From Chryseobacterium angstadtii (GTDB taxonomy: Bacteria > Bacteroidota > Bacteroidia > Flavobacteriales > Weeksellaceae): a stretch of DNA of 64,000 nucleotides. The position numbers and the translations under genes are program-made. The notes beneath the pieces were generated by a model. The model was not told where the DNA came from and made no database searches. It saw nothing but the letters and a program-made list of their open reading frames with translations. Positions 46,168 through 54,965 of the stretch are shown one piece after another (position 1 is the first letter of the stretch; every line of letters begins with the position of its first letter). Where the stretch lies: contig NZ_LFND01000001.1 of the NCBI RefSeq assembly GCF_001045465.1, forward strand, positions 186,001 to 250,000, in the 5' to 3' direction.

Positions 46168-48894
46168 ATGAAAAAGTATATTCTTTCACTGGCGGTTCTA
46201 TCGCTGTTTTATACTGAATCTCGCGCCTGCGCGTGGTCAGATCCTGATTATGAATATTTCAACCTGTTTACGCAGAGCATCATTAAGGATAAGTCTTATC
46301 TTCCTTTTTTACTCACGTATTCAAACAGGTTTTATGGTGATTATAAAGGCATGACGATTCCTGATGATAATATCGAGACCTGGAAGAAATTCTTCAACAA
46401 CCAGCTCAACTATGCAGAAACAGAGAATCTGGTGTATAAGATAAGCATGAACGACCTCAATGCTTTAAAAAACGGAAATCCGGGTAATCCTTTGCTGCAA
46501 AAACTGGGAACAGGATTCTACCAAAAATATAAAGAAGGCATCGATTATTTAATTGAAGCCAAATACCTGGAGCCGTACATGAGTATTAATTATGTGGAAA
46601 GTTCGGACTCTTTTTACAACAGCGGCCCGTCAAAGAGTCTAAACGCCACTTCCATTGATTATGCTAAAACAGTGAATGCACTGACTTCTTTGTACAATGC
46701 CACCCGAAATCCGGAAATCAAGCAGCGTTACGGATATCAGTTGGTAAGATTCAATCATTATACAAGAAATTACGATGCTGCTCTTGAAGCGTTCAAAACC
46801 TATATAGAGCCCATCAAACAGAAAGGCACGGTGTATTTTATGGCACTGGATCAGCTTGCAGGTGCTCAAAGGGGGAAAGAAATGAACAGTGATGCCAACT
46901 GGAACTTTTTCCAGGTTTTCATGAACAGCAAAGACCGTAAAGAATCTGCTTTTGTTTCGATGAAACTTTCGGATACGGCTTCTTTCAGCAACATCATGAA
47001 AAGAGCGGGCACCAATGATGAGAAAAATATGGCGTATTTCCTTTTAGGCTATGAAGGTTTCAACAACCCTATTCCTATCATGGAAAAGATGTATGACATC
47101 AACCCGGATTCAGAAATTCTGAAAGTGATGGCCGTAAGAAGTATCAATGAACTGGAAAGAAGTTATCTTCCTATTTATTATTACACATCGGACGCTACAG
47201 ACAGTCCCAACGTAATGAGAGGGAATGCGGATGATCATGACAAAACATCTAAGGATTCAACTGCGGAACCTGCCGAAGCAAAAAAAGAAGAGAAGCTTTC
47301 GTTCTGGCAAAAGATTGTAAGGTTCTTTAAAAATCTGTTTGGAGGATCAAAATCGGATGGAGCCAACGGAGATAAAAATAAGCAGAGCGATGATGAACTG
47401 CTGAACAACCCGGACAGAATTCCGTTCTACACAAAATCCAGCTACGGCTACGATGAGAAAACAAAAGATTATCTGGACGATCTGGAAAAATTCGCAGAGA
47501 AAACCGCCAAAGTCTCTAAGGATGAATACTGGCAGATTGCTGATGCTTACCTGAAATTCCTTAAAAAAGACTATAAGACAAGTACGGAAATCCTGGAAGA
47601 TATTAAAACCACGAATCCGGAATATCTGGAAGAAATTAAAAGAATGAAGGTTCTGAATGATATTGTGTCTCATCCAAAAATAGATGCAGAATTCGAAGAT
47701 CATCTGATGAAAGACTATGCTGATTATTTTGTAAAAAAAGAAATAAAGAAAGACAGCACAGCGACTTCTGATTATGATTATTACGGGGAAACACCGTCTA
47801 CTGCAGATTTCCTTAAAGATGTTCTGGCCAACCGTTATTTCCTTCAGGGAGAAGACGGAAAATCGTTCCTGATGAACAACAAACTGTCGGATCTTCAGTA
47901 CAACCCAAATTCAAGTTTGGTTAAAAGTGTTGAAGACTTCTACAAAAAACCAAATAAGACTCAGTTTGAGCAGCAGATCATCGCTAAGAATATGGATAAT
48001 GTAGGAAACATTGATGCCTTCTTCAGTATGATTTACGGTGACAGGGCGATGAAACAGGCCGATTTCGAAAAAGCAAAATCCTATTACGAAAAAGCACAAA
48101 GTTTCGCCGGCATCCCGAGAATGAATTACGACTGGACCGATAAAGGAGAAGTAATCACTCCAAAACAATATGCTCCGGGTGAATACAATGGCTTCAAAGA
48201 CATTTCGAATCTTGTTTTCGGGCACAATATGTGGGAAAGTTTCGGAAGTGCTGAAACGGAAAGTATGGAAGCTGAAGATTATTCGGCATTCCCATTCATT
48301 AAAGAAAGCATGAATAAGCTTGAACTGACGGATGCTTTGATTCAGCTTAAAAAGATCAGCGCCGGAACAGATGAAAAGGCAGCCAAAGCCAACCAGCTTA
48401 TAGGAAACCTTCTCTATAATACTTCAAGCTTGGGGTATTACCGACAGCTTTTCGTAATGGATATCGACAACAGCAACGGAGGAAAGTATGATTTCTGGAA
48501 TACGGACAGAAAGAATCCTTATAAATATTATTACAAAAACTTCCTGTATACCACTTATATTGAACCTGATAATTTTGATCTTGCCATCAATTATTACCAA
48601 AAAACGCTGAAGCTTTCACAAGACAAGGAACAGAGAGCCAGAGTTCTTTTCCAGATGGCGAGTGCAGAACAGGGGAAATATTATCAATATGAAGCGAAAA
48701 ACCAGGTGAATATCAATTATTCGGATCCTAAATATTCTGAAAAAGAACAGGCTCACCAAAACGAGCTCGACAATATCAGAAATGAAAAATACAGAACTTA
48801 TTTTGCCCAGCTGAAATCTCAGTATGCCGATACTGAAACTTTGAAAGGACTATCGGGAAGCTGTAGCTATTTCGGATATTTTCTGAGAAGATAA
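46168..48894 (+). CDS. Large secreted protein with TPR-like helical repeats, unknown function
   Basis: A 908-residue protein. The signal peptide (MKKYILSLAVLSLFY... SRA) is cut before CAWSDPDYEYFNLF, a start I recall only from uncharacterised Bacteroidota proteins. Most of the rest is helical with TPR-like pairs (YDAALEAFKTYIEPIK, KQADFEKAKSYYEKAQSF, FDLAINYYQKTLKLSQ). Residues about 350-412 form a charged linker containing the amphipathic stretch FWQKIVRFFKNLFGG. No catalytic motif is seen. It may be a scaffold in the periplasm or on the outer membrane. It shares orientation with the two upstream secreted proteins and ends at a strong terminator. Confidence 0.78.
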   Translation: MKKYILSLAVLSLFYTESRACAWSDPDYEYFNLFTQSIIKDKSYLPFLLTYSNRFYGDYKGMTIPDDNIETWKKFFNNQLNYAETENLVYKISMNDLNALKNGNPGNPLLQKLGTGFYQKYKEGIDYLIEAKYLEPYMSINYVESSDSFYNSGPSKSLNATSIDYAKTVNALTSLYNATRNPEIKQRYGYQLVRFNHYTRNYDAALEAFKTYIEPIKQKGTVYFMALDQLAGAQRGKEMNSDANWNFFQVFMNSKDRKESAFVSMKLSDTASFSNIMKRAGTNDEKNMAYFLLGYEGFNNPIPIMEKMYDINPDSEILKVMAVRSINELERSYLPIYYYTSDATDSPNVMRGNADDHDKTSKDSTAEPAEAKKEEKLSFWQKIVRFFKNLFGGSKSDGANGDKNKQSDDELLNNPDRIPFYTKSSYGYDEKTKDYLDDLEKFAEKTAKVSKDEYWQIADAYLKFLKKDYKTSTEILEDIKTTNPEYLEEIKRMKVLNDIVSHPKIDAEFEDHLMKDYADYFVKKEIKKDSTATSDYDYYGETPSTADFLKDVLANRYFLQGEDGKSFLMNNKLSDLQYNPNSSLVKSVEDFYKKPNKTQFEQQIIAKNMDNVGNIDAFFSMIYGDRAMKQADFEKAKSYYEKAQSFAGIPRMNYDWTDKGEVITPKQYAPGEYNGFKDISNLVFGHNMWESFGSAETESMEAEDYSAFPFIKESMNKLELTDALIQLKKISAGTDEKAAKANQLIGNLLYNTSSLGYYRQLFVMDIDNSNGGKYDFWNTDRKNPYKYYYKNFLYTTYIEPDNFDLAINYYQKTLKLSQDKEQRARVLFQMASAEQGKYYQYEAKNQVNINYSDPKYSEKEQAHQNELDNIRNEKYRTYFAQLKSQYADTETLKGLSGSCSYFGYFLRR

Positions 48895-48918
48895 TTGAAC
48901 ATACATTGATATAAAAGA

Positions 48919-48947
48919 AAAAGGAATCGCTATGATTCCTTTTTTTG
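48919..48947. terminator. Terminator after the secreted-protein operon
   Basis: AAAAGGAATC gctat GATTCCTTTTTTT; the T-run is on the + strand. The A-tract on the other arm lets it also serve the convergent gene, whose stop codon overlaps it. Confidence 0.85.
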
Positions 48948-49427
48948 TTGCTGTTTGGAAAGCCATTCTTCATGTTTCCGTTTAAAGAATTCATGTTTGT
49001 AATCCTGATTTCGCTGCGCCGCATCTATGGAGTGCGAGGTATGAATATCTGCATCTTCTTTCGCAAACTTAGCCAGTTCTTCATAATAGCAGTGAAGCTG
49101 GTCCAGTTCTTTTTCCGTCAGGTCTTCAATATCTACAATTCTGTTGCTTGCTTTTTCATGGGCCGCAATCAGTTCGTTGAGCTTAATCTGTATTGCTTTC
49201 GAATCTTTATTCTGTGCTTTCTGAATTAAAAATACCATCAGAAAAGTGATAATGGTGGTTCCGGTATTAATGACGAGCTGCCAGGTTTCAGAATAATTAA
49301 AAACAGGTCCCGATACGGCCCATATCACTACAATCAGTACTGCACCTATGAATGCCATTGAACTTCCTGTAAACTTGGTAGCCCAGTCTGAAAATTTTTC
49401 AAAAAGATTATTGTTTTTATGGCTCAT
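48930..49427 (-). CDS. Low-affinity iron permease-family small membrane protein
   Basis: A 165-residue protein. Two membrane helices at about 22-42 (SSMAFIGAVLIVVIWAVSGP) and 52-70 (INTGTTIITFLMVFLIQ) are followed by the family signature AQNKDSKAIQIKLNELIAA and a charged, coiled-coil C-terminus. This matches Pfam Iron_permease (low-affinity Fe/Cu permease), although many bacterial members have no proven transport role. It is convergent with the secreted-protein operon and near an iron-related locus, which may be coincidence. Confidence 0.8.
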   Translation of the reverse strand: MSHKNNNLFEKFSDWATKFTGSSMAFIGAVLIVVIWAVSGPVFNYSETWQLVINTGTTIITFLMVFLIQKAQNKDSKAIQIKLNELIAAHEKASNRIVDIEDLTEKELDQLHCYYEELAKFAKEDADIHTSHSIDAAQRNQDYKHEFFKRKHEEWLSKQQQKKES

Positions 49428-49593
49428 GCTGTCAATTCTTTTAATAAATGTATTGAATTAACTTGAATCGGGTGTAAGAAAGTTGGAATATTTGTGGGGA
49501 TGGGAGTTGGGAGATGGTGTTGCTTTTTTGTCTCTCGCGGATTGAGCGGATGAAGCAGATTGTTTTCTGTATTTATATTAAAAAGTTTATCCT

Positions 49594-49706
49594 GAGTTCG
49601 GTGTTTTTTGTAAATATGTTATAAGTCTTATTATGCTTAACCTGAAACATCCTTGTCAAGGTTTTGAACCTTGACAAGGATAGTTGTGGTCATTCATTCA
49701 GGTTAA
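49594..49706. repeat. Intergenic palindromic repeat element, copy 2
   Basis: The core at 49649-49681 is a palindrome with 15-bp arms containing GTCAAGGTT / AACCTTGAC, nested in TTAACCTGAA (49637-49646) / TTCAGGTTAA (49697-49706), with GAGTTCG at 49594-49600 as in copy 1. The rest of the 370-bp gene-free stretch 49428-49797 shows nothing I can name. Confidence 0.7.
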
Positions 49707-49797
49707 TTAAAAGAAAAACAGTCGTCATTCAGACTTCAATAAACTTCCATCCCCAAGCTTCCATCTTCTTTTCTTCACCACACTTCTCTTCTTACAA

Positions 49798-50991
49798 TCA
49801 CTTCGTTTTTTTAAACCTGTGCCACCAAATCAGAAATCCGGTTACCGGTAACGAGCAGCCAATTAATGAAACCATAAAGTAGAGAATAATACTTGGAAGC
49901 CCCATAATCTCTCCTGTGTGCAGGGGTTTCGCCAGAGCGGTAAATTGTTTATTCAACGGTCTGTCGGAAAAGAGTTCTTTTGTTTTAAAAACTCCTGTTT
50001 TATCGAAGGTGACTTCATCCGGAAGCATCATGCCCAGAAAATTTTGGGTATTGGTCTTGATGACTACATATCTCGGGTTTTCTTTGTTGGGAAGTTCAAT
50101 GCTGGTAACCGCCGTATAAGGAAGCTGCTTGTTGGAAAGCTCCAGGATCTTATCAATCGATGCAGAAGCCGTATTCTTCAGATTCTTTTTTTCATTCTGC
50201 TTCTGAAGCATATCTTCCATAAGTACTCCGAAAGGATCATCTTCACTTTTATCTTCAGCAATATGATCAATTGACGAGCCTCCCAAACTTACAATAAGAG
50301 CATTTTTCACCCACGGATAGGTAACATATAGACCTGTAACCGCGATGAAGAACAGCATTAAAAAAGTATAAAATCCCAATGTATTGTGCAGATCGTAATT
50401 CACACGCTGGAATTTGGCTTTCAATTTTACGGTAAGTCCCTGTTTCAGAAATTTCAGTTTTTTAGGAAGCCACAAAATGAATCCGGAAATGAGGAGCAGA
50501 CAGAATATAAGGACAGATGCTCCTACAATCTGGCGTCCGACATTTCCCATCATCAGGTTTCTGTGGATATCTAGTACTATTTCGAAAAAACGATTGGCTC
50601 CTGTATCCGCCTGCCCCAGGATCTGTCCGGTATACTGATTATAGTATGAGCTTTTATCCAGCTGATTTTCTTTGTAGGAGATCACATAGCTTCTGCTTTT
50701 GCTTTCGGGAATTAACAGGGATGTAAGTTCTTTTCCGTTTTTCAATAATTCCGCCTGAATCTGATCCGGATTCCGGGAAGCGGATGAGCCTGGAGAGATG
50801 TAAACTTTATCACTGTTGTAAAGGTCTATGATCTGGTTTTTGAAGGCATACAGACATCCCGTAAGGCACATAATCAATACAACTATACTCGACAGAAGCC
50901 CCAGCCAAAGATGCATCATCCACATCAGGTATTTGATGAGTGATTCATTTTTTCTTCTTTTCCGGTAAAGGGTTTTAAATAGTGATTTCAT
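49798..50991 (-). CDS. PepSY-domain inner-membrane protein (candidate ferri-chelate reductase)
   Basis: A 397-residue protein from the chosen start MKSLFKTLY; a longer frame would add 21 residues translated from a CGGGTTT-type repeat and is unlikely. PepSY-associated helices are at about 20-45 (HLWLGLLSSIVVLIMCLTG), 150-175, 205-225 and 365-385, with PepSY-like periplasmic segments (DKIYISPG-like region, LPYTAVTSIELPNKENPRYV) and conserved histidines (MMHLWLG, DIHRNLM, YDLHNTLGFY, LHTGEIMG). Such proteins often accompany TonB-dependent receptors and are proposed to reduce ferric siderophores. It is downstream of two receptor-lipoprotein pairs on the same strand, after a terminator-like hairpin. 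Confidence 0.85.
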   Translation of the reverse strand: MKSLFKTLYRKRRKNESLIKYLMWMMHLWLGLLSSIVVLIMCLTGCLYAFKNQIIDLYNSDKVYISPGSSASRNPDQIQAELLKNGKELTSLLIPESKSRSYVISYKENQLDKSSYYNQYTGQILGQADTGANRFFEIVLDIHRNLMMGNVGRQIVGASVLIFCLLLISGFILWLPKKLKFLKQGLTVKLKAKFQRVNYDLHNTLGFYTFLMLFFIAVTGLYVTYPWVKNALIVSLGGSSIDHIAEDKSEDDPFGVLMEDMLQKQNEKKNLKNTASASIDKILELSNKQLPYTAVTSIELPNKENPRYVVIKTNTQNFLGMMLPDEVTFDKTGVFKTKELFSDRPLNKQFTALAKPLHTGEIMGLPSIILYFMVSLIGCSLPVTGFLIWWHRFKKTK

Positions 50992-50994
50992 TGG

Positions 50995-51040
50995 GTGCGG
51001 GTTTCGGGTTTCGGGATACGAGATTCGGGGTGCCGGGTTG
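50995..51040. repeat. CGGGTTT-type simple repeat
   Basis: Imperfect reiterations of CGGGTTTCGGGATT-like units just upstream of the PepSY gene. A shorter relative lies near 24278-24300. Such G-rich spacers look like dispersed simple repeats. Confidence 0.5.
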
Positions 51041-51063
51041 GGAAGCGTATTCATCTTAACAGC

Positions 51064-51104
51064 AAAAACATTAAGACAGGAATTCTGCCTTAATGTTTTC
51101 TAAT
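51064..51104 (-). terminator. Terminator-like hairpin after the second lipoprotein gene
   Basis: AAAACATTAAG pairs with CTTAATGTTTT around GACAGGAATTCTGC. On the minus strand TTTTTGC follows. It separates the receptor-lipoprotein pair from the PepSY gene. Confidence 0.65.
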
Positions 51105-51279
51105 TAAAATTTGATATGAATGTTTTTAATTCAGGATGAAAATTGAAAGACTGATGATGGAATTGATCTTAGTTTAAAAAAGATTTTTGTCATCTTTAAT
51201 TAACCGGGCAAAAAGACAGTTACAGACTCATATAACTTTCCTCTTCCCTTATCAAATCTTAATCAAGTCTTAGATCTGA

Positions 51280-51897
51280 TTACTTTCTTCCTTTGAATTT
51301 AATGTCTTTTACAATCTCCTCGAATTGGGTATAATGTTCGGGAGTAAGTGCTTTCTGAATGGCTGCTTTTCTTTGAGCATCAAATTTCTCCCAGTATTCT
51401 TTAGCAAGATCATTATTTCCGTGGTACACATCGTGAGCATCGTTGAATGCTTTTTCAAATGCATCATTGGCAGCGTTCACTACCGCGAATTCTTCTTCTG
51501 AAAGCTGTGCTTCCGTTTTTATTCTTTCCAAAAGAGCATTGTCGTATCTCGGTCTCTTTCTTGAATTTTCATCCACGAATTTGTTGAATTTCTCCATTTG
51601 CGGACCATCAAGAACTTTAGCCATTTCTACAGACTGCTGTGCTCTCAGTTCTTCATTTTTAATTCCCAGAGCTACTCGGTCCATATTTCCACCCTGCGCT
51701 TTTGCAGCCTGGAAGTTCTGTTCCTGAAGATCCTGGTATTTTTTGGTAATCTCGTCGAAGCTTTTCACCTGATCCGGAGTAAGCTGTATTTCAGTTTTGA
51801 ACTGAGCATAGTCAATTCCTTTCTTTTTGTCTCCTGAACATGCAACTAAAACTGCACCAAGAGCAAGGGCTAAGAATACTGTTTTTATACTTTTCAT
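51280..51897 (-). CDS. Periplasmic lipoprotein paired with a siderophore-type receptor (copy 2)
   Basis: A 205-residue lipoprotein with the lipobox LVAC (Cys20). The body is almost wholly helical and charged. LTPDQV near 39 and LTPEHY near 185 recall the LTxxQ motif of Spy/CpxP-like proteins, a weak likeness. It is 18 bp downstream of the receptor and is a paralogue of the lipoprotein at 54336-54953: the C-terminal half is nearly identical (for example QLSEEEFAVVNAANDAFEKA in both), while the N-terminal half differs. I infer a role linked to the receptor's cargo, such as a periplasmic helper. Confidence 0.8.
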   Translation of the reverse strand: MKSIKTVFLALALGAVLVACSGDKKKGIDYAQFKTEIQLTPDQVKSFDEITKKYQDLQEQNFQAAKAQGGNMDRVALGIKNEELRAQQSVEMAKVLDGPQMEKFNKFVDENSRKRPRYDNALLERIKTEAQLSEEEFAVVNAANDAFEKAFNDAHDVYHGNNDLAKEYWEKFDAQRKAAIQKALTPEHYTQFEEIVKDIKFKGRK

Positions 51898-51915
51898 AAC
51901 GAATAATTTTGTTAA

Positions 51916-54090
51916 TTAGAATTTATAGTTTACCTGTACCGCAAAGTTTCTCGGTTGGATCTGATCGATATATCCTCCTCTGAAATAAGAGTTGTACCCT
52001 ACTGTATTGAAGATATTGTTGAAGAAACCTCTTAATCCCAATCCGTTTTTGAAGCTGTACCCAATCTGAGCATCTACCGTAGTGTATTCCGGCATATTGA
52101 AAGGCTTCTCACCCGGCTGTGTTCCGTTCACATGGCCATTATCTAATATAACTTCAAGTTTATAATCATCTACCGGTCTGGTTCCTACGTAATAAATCCC
52201 TGCCCCCACGTCAAGTCCGGTAAGAGCTCCGGTATTAAATTTATAATTCAGCCAGCCGTTTGCCGTATGTTTAGGGGTATTGATAGGAGCAGATCCCGTT
52301 ACAAATGAAGGGCTGTCTTTATACTGAGCATCTACATAAGCCCAACCTGTCATAATCTGAAGGTTTGGAAGGATTTTTCCGATCAATTCCACTTCCATTC
52401 CTTTTCTTTTCAGTTCTCCGGCTAAAGCATATTTACCGGTTCCGTTTCCTCCGTTTCCAATAATTTCATATGATAAATTATCGGTATTGATATCAAAGAA
52501 AGTAACATTAAATCTCAGTCTTTCGTTAAGCCAATCGGACTTAATCCCTGCTTCCCACTGTTTTGTAGTGGAAGCTCCAACGGTACCTCCTGCTGCCAAT
52601 GGATTATTAGAATTTCTCAGAGCTGTAGTACTGGTATAAGATCCGAACACATTCATGTTTTCAATAGGAGAAATCATAATTCCTAATGAAGGGTTCCATG
52701 CATAGTCTTTTTCTTTATCCGAACCAATCAGCCTGCTGTAACGAAGTCCTAAGTGTGCTTTAATATATTTATTGAAGGTAATGACATCCTGCGCCATTAA
52801 TCCCATAGTAGGTGCTACTGCATTAACAACTTTAGCGGTTTTTAAATCAATAGCCACTCCTTCAGGAAGAATATTGCTAACGTCATTCAGAACATTAATC
52901 CTGTCAATTACTTTTGTAGCATCATATGAAGTGGTGGTCACATTAGATTCTTTCCAGTCGAATCCTACCTGGAAGGTATGTTTCATAAACCCGGTCATCA
53001 CATCTGCCCCGATAAAGTCAAACTGAAGGACTTTGTTCAAATCTTCCCTGTCTGATCTGGTCAGTGTTCTGTTACGGAATTCATTTGGATTGTTTCTATT
53101 CAGAGGAGCTAAAGCGGCACCCACAATTTCAGACTGGTAAGATGAGCTCATGAAAGCTGCTCTTAACTTTAACTTTTCGGTCAGTTTTCTGGTGGCTGTC
53201 GTAGAGAAATTGAATGTCTCAATTTCCGCGTTATCTGAAGCGAAGCCCAGGAATTTTCTTCCCGGCATTTTGTATATGGCTTCTACATTTCCTTTAGCAA
53301 GATTTACGGTTCCTCTGTCCGGAGTTGTATTGTTGTGCATATAATCCATCTCAACTACAATTTCCGTTTTGTCATCCGGACGGAATGCGATAGATGGGTT
53401 TACATAAATACGGTCTGTATGAATAAATCTTCTGAAGCTGTTGTTGTTCTGGTAAGCAGCATTTAATCTAACGGCCACTTTTCCCTGAGAATCCAGCACT
53501 CTCTGGAAATCTACGGTAGGTCTGTAAAAATCCCAGCTTCCGTATCTGAACCCTACATTGGTTTGGTTGATAAACTTAGGAACCTTCGTTACTACGTTGA
53601 TCACTCCCCCTGCAGAGCCAAGTCCGTCACCAATTCCCTGTGTAACGGCCGCAGAACCTTTAATTACCTGAATACTTTCCACACCCTGCATATCAGTAAG
53701 CATTGCTCCCGTACGGAAGTCCGAGTCCATCTGAACTCCGTTCTTCAATACCGGTACTCCACGATACCCTCTGATAGACATACTTTCTCTGGTACCACCA
53801 TAGCTTCCAAACTGGGTAACTCCCGGAATATTTTTAGCTACATCTGTTACGGTAAGTCCTCCAAGATCTTCAATTACTTTATAGGAGATCACGGAAATAC
53901 TCTGGATCTGGTCTCTGGTTTTTAAAGGAAGTCTGGTAATGACTTCAAGCCCTTCCGGCTGCTTCTTTTTTTCACCAAATAATTCTACTTCATCAATCTC
54001 TTTTGATTTTTTAATAGAATCATTCACTTGCTGTGCGTTTACAAAAACCCCACCCAATACAAGCAGAGAAAAGGATACTACTTTATTCAT
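51916..54090 (-). CDS. TonB-dependent siderophore receptor (copy 2)
   Basis: A 724-residue outer-membrane receptor from the start MNKVVSFSLLVLGGVFVNAQ, which gives a proper signal peptide; a frame extending to 54162 would read through the promoter. The plug spans about 45-165: ITRLPLKTRDQIQSISVIS, NIPGVTQFGSYGGTRESMSI, RGYRGVPVLKNG and IQVIKGSAAVTQGIGDGLG. The barrel follows, ending FAVQVNYKF. The family imports ferric siderophores such as hydroxamates; the ligand is unknown. A paralogue of the same organisation lies immediately upstream. Confidence 0.92.
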   Translation of the reverse strand: MNKVVSFSLLVLGGVFVNAQQVNDSIKKSKEIDEVELFGEKKKQPEGLEVITRLPLKTRDQIQSISVISYKVIEDLGGLTVTDVAKNIPGVTQFGSYGGTRESMSIRGYRGVPVLKNGVQMDSDFRTGAMLTDMQGVESIQVIKGSAAVTQGIGDGLGSAGGVINVVTKVPKFINQTNVGFRYGSWDFYRPTVDFQRVLDSQGKVAVRLNAAYQNNNSFRRFIHTDRIYVNPSIAFRPDDKTEIVVEMDYMHNNTTPDRGTVNLAKGNVEAIYKMPGRKFLGFASDNAEIETFNFSTTATRKLTEKLKLRAAFMSSSYQSEIVGAALAPLNRNNPNEFRNRTLTRSDREDLNKVLQFDFIGADVMTGFMKHTFQVGFDWKESNVTTTSYDATKVIDRINVLNDVSNILPEGVAIDLKTAKVVNAVAPTMGLMAQDVITFNKYIKAHLGLRYSRLIGSDKEKDYAWNPSLGIMISPIENMNVFGSYTSTTALRNSNNPLAAGGTVGASTTKQWEAGIKSDWLNERLRFNVTFFDINTDNLSYEIIGNGGNGTGKYALAGELKRKGMEVELIGKILPNLQIMTGWAYVDAQYKDSPSFVTGSAPINTPKHTANGWLNYKFNTGALTGLDVGAGIYYVGTRPVDDYKLEVILDNGHVNGTQPGEKPFNMPEYTTVDAQIGYSFKNGLGLRGFFNNIFNTVGYNSYFRGGYIDQIQPRNFAVQVNYKF

Positions 54091-54104
54091 CTGATAATTT
54101 TCTG

Positions 54105-54135
54105 CAAAATTATTATTTTTAATAATTCTAAATAA
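54105..54135 (-). promoter_or_regulatory. Receptor copy 2 promoter with candidate iron-responsive box
   Basis: On the minus strand TAATTTTG (54105-54112) is an exact -7 box, 14 bp before the start. The sequence TTATTTAGAATTA (54123-54135) sits at the -33 region and recurs before receptor copy 1. It resembles an AT-rich Fur-type half-dyad; the Fur assignment is inference. Confidence 0.55.
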
Positions 54136-54246
54136 ATAATACCAGGTGATATTTCTCATCACAAAGAATTGCCGGATATGGTATGTTGATTATCTGCAGG
54201 AATCTTAAAAAATACCTTTAAGAAAAATGTTAAATGATTAATAAAT

Positions 54247-54281
54247 AAAAAGAGATGCCCCGTATAAGGTAGCATCTCTAT
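54247..54281 (-). terminator. Terminator after the first receptor-lipoprotein pair
   Basis: On the minus strand AGAGATGC and GCATCTCT form a hairpin followed by TTTTTATTTAT. Confidence 0.8.
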
Positions 54282-54335
54282 AAATTTTTCAAAGTAAAAA
54301 AATAACAATCTCCTGTAATTTATCCTAAAACAGGA

Positions 54336-54953
54336 TTATTCTTTTTCTTTAAGTTCAACTTCTTTGATGAGCTCTTCGAATTTTGTATAATGTTCAGGGG
54401 TAAGTGCTTTCTGAATAGCTGCTTTTCTCTGCTCATTAAATTTATCCCAGTATTCTTTGGCAAGATCATCATTTCCGTGGTATACATCATGAGCATCATT
54501 AAATGCTTTTTCAAATGCATCATTGGCAGCGTTCACTACCGCAAATTCTTCTTCTGAAAGCTGTGCCTCCGTTTTAATTTTCTGAAGAAGAGCGTCATTA
54601 TATCTCGGCCTTTTTCTGGAATTTTCGTCTACAAACTTATTGAACTTTTCCATTTGTGGAGCATCCAGTACTTTTTCCATTTCAAGCGCCTGTTGTGCTC
54701 TAGCTTCTTCCTGTTTGGTGAGAAGTGCTGTACGGTTCATTTTTTTGCCCTGCCCCTGTGCTGCATTGTAGTTATCTTCCTGAATCCTGGTATACTTTGC
54801 AATAATTTCATCAAACTGCTTTTCTTTTGAAGGATCCAGCTGTATATCTTTCTTTAAGGATATCCAATCTATTTCTTTACCTTTTTTATCTCCTGAGCAA
54901 GAGAGCATCAGTATGGCAAAAGCTATCAGTGATAATTTCTTTAACATTTTCAT
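54336..54953 (-). CDS. Periplasmic lipoprotein paired with a siderophore-type receptor (copy 1)
   Basis: A 205-residue lipoprotein, same length as its paralogue, with the lipobox MLSC (Cys19). It is helical, with QLDPSKEKQFDEI in the N-terminal part and LTPEHYTKFEELI near the end. It shares long identical stretches with the copy at 51280-51897 from about residue 105 onward, including 41 identical bases at 54502-54542 versus 51446-51486. It lies 12 bp downstream of its receptor. Function unknown; presumably in the envelope with the receptor. Confidence 0.8.
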   Translation of the reverse strand: MKMLKKLSLIAFAILMLSCSGDKKGKEIDWISLKKDIQLDPSKEKQFDEIIAKYTRIQEDNYNAAQGQGKKMNRTALLTKQEEARAQQALEMEKVLDAPQMEKFNKFVDENSRKRPRYNDALLQKIKTEAQLSEEEFAVVNAANDAFEKAFNDAHDVYHGNDDLAKEYWDKFNEQRKAAIQKALTPEHYTKFEELIKEVELKEKE

Positions 54954-54965
54954 ACTTATTATTTT

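Noticed and set aside
50992..51054. Extra 21 N-terminal codons on the PepSY protein
   Set aside because: They translate a CGGGTTT-type simple repeat and give a proline-rich leader unlike the family; the start at 50991 fits better.
54091..54162. Longer N-terminus for receptor copy 2
   Set aside because: It would start upstream of the -7 box and candidate iron box and hide the signal peptide; copy 1 starts at the equivalent methionine.
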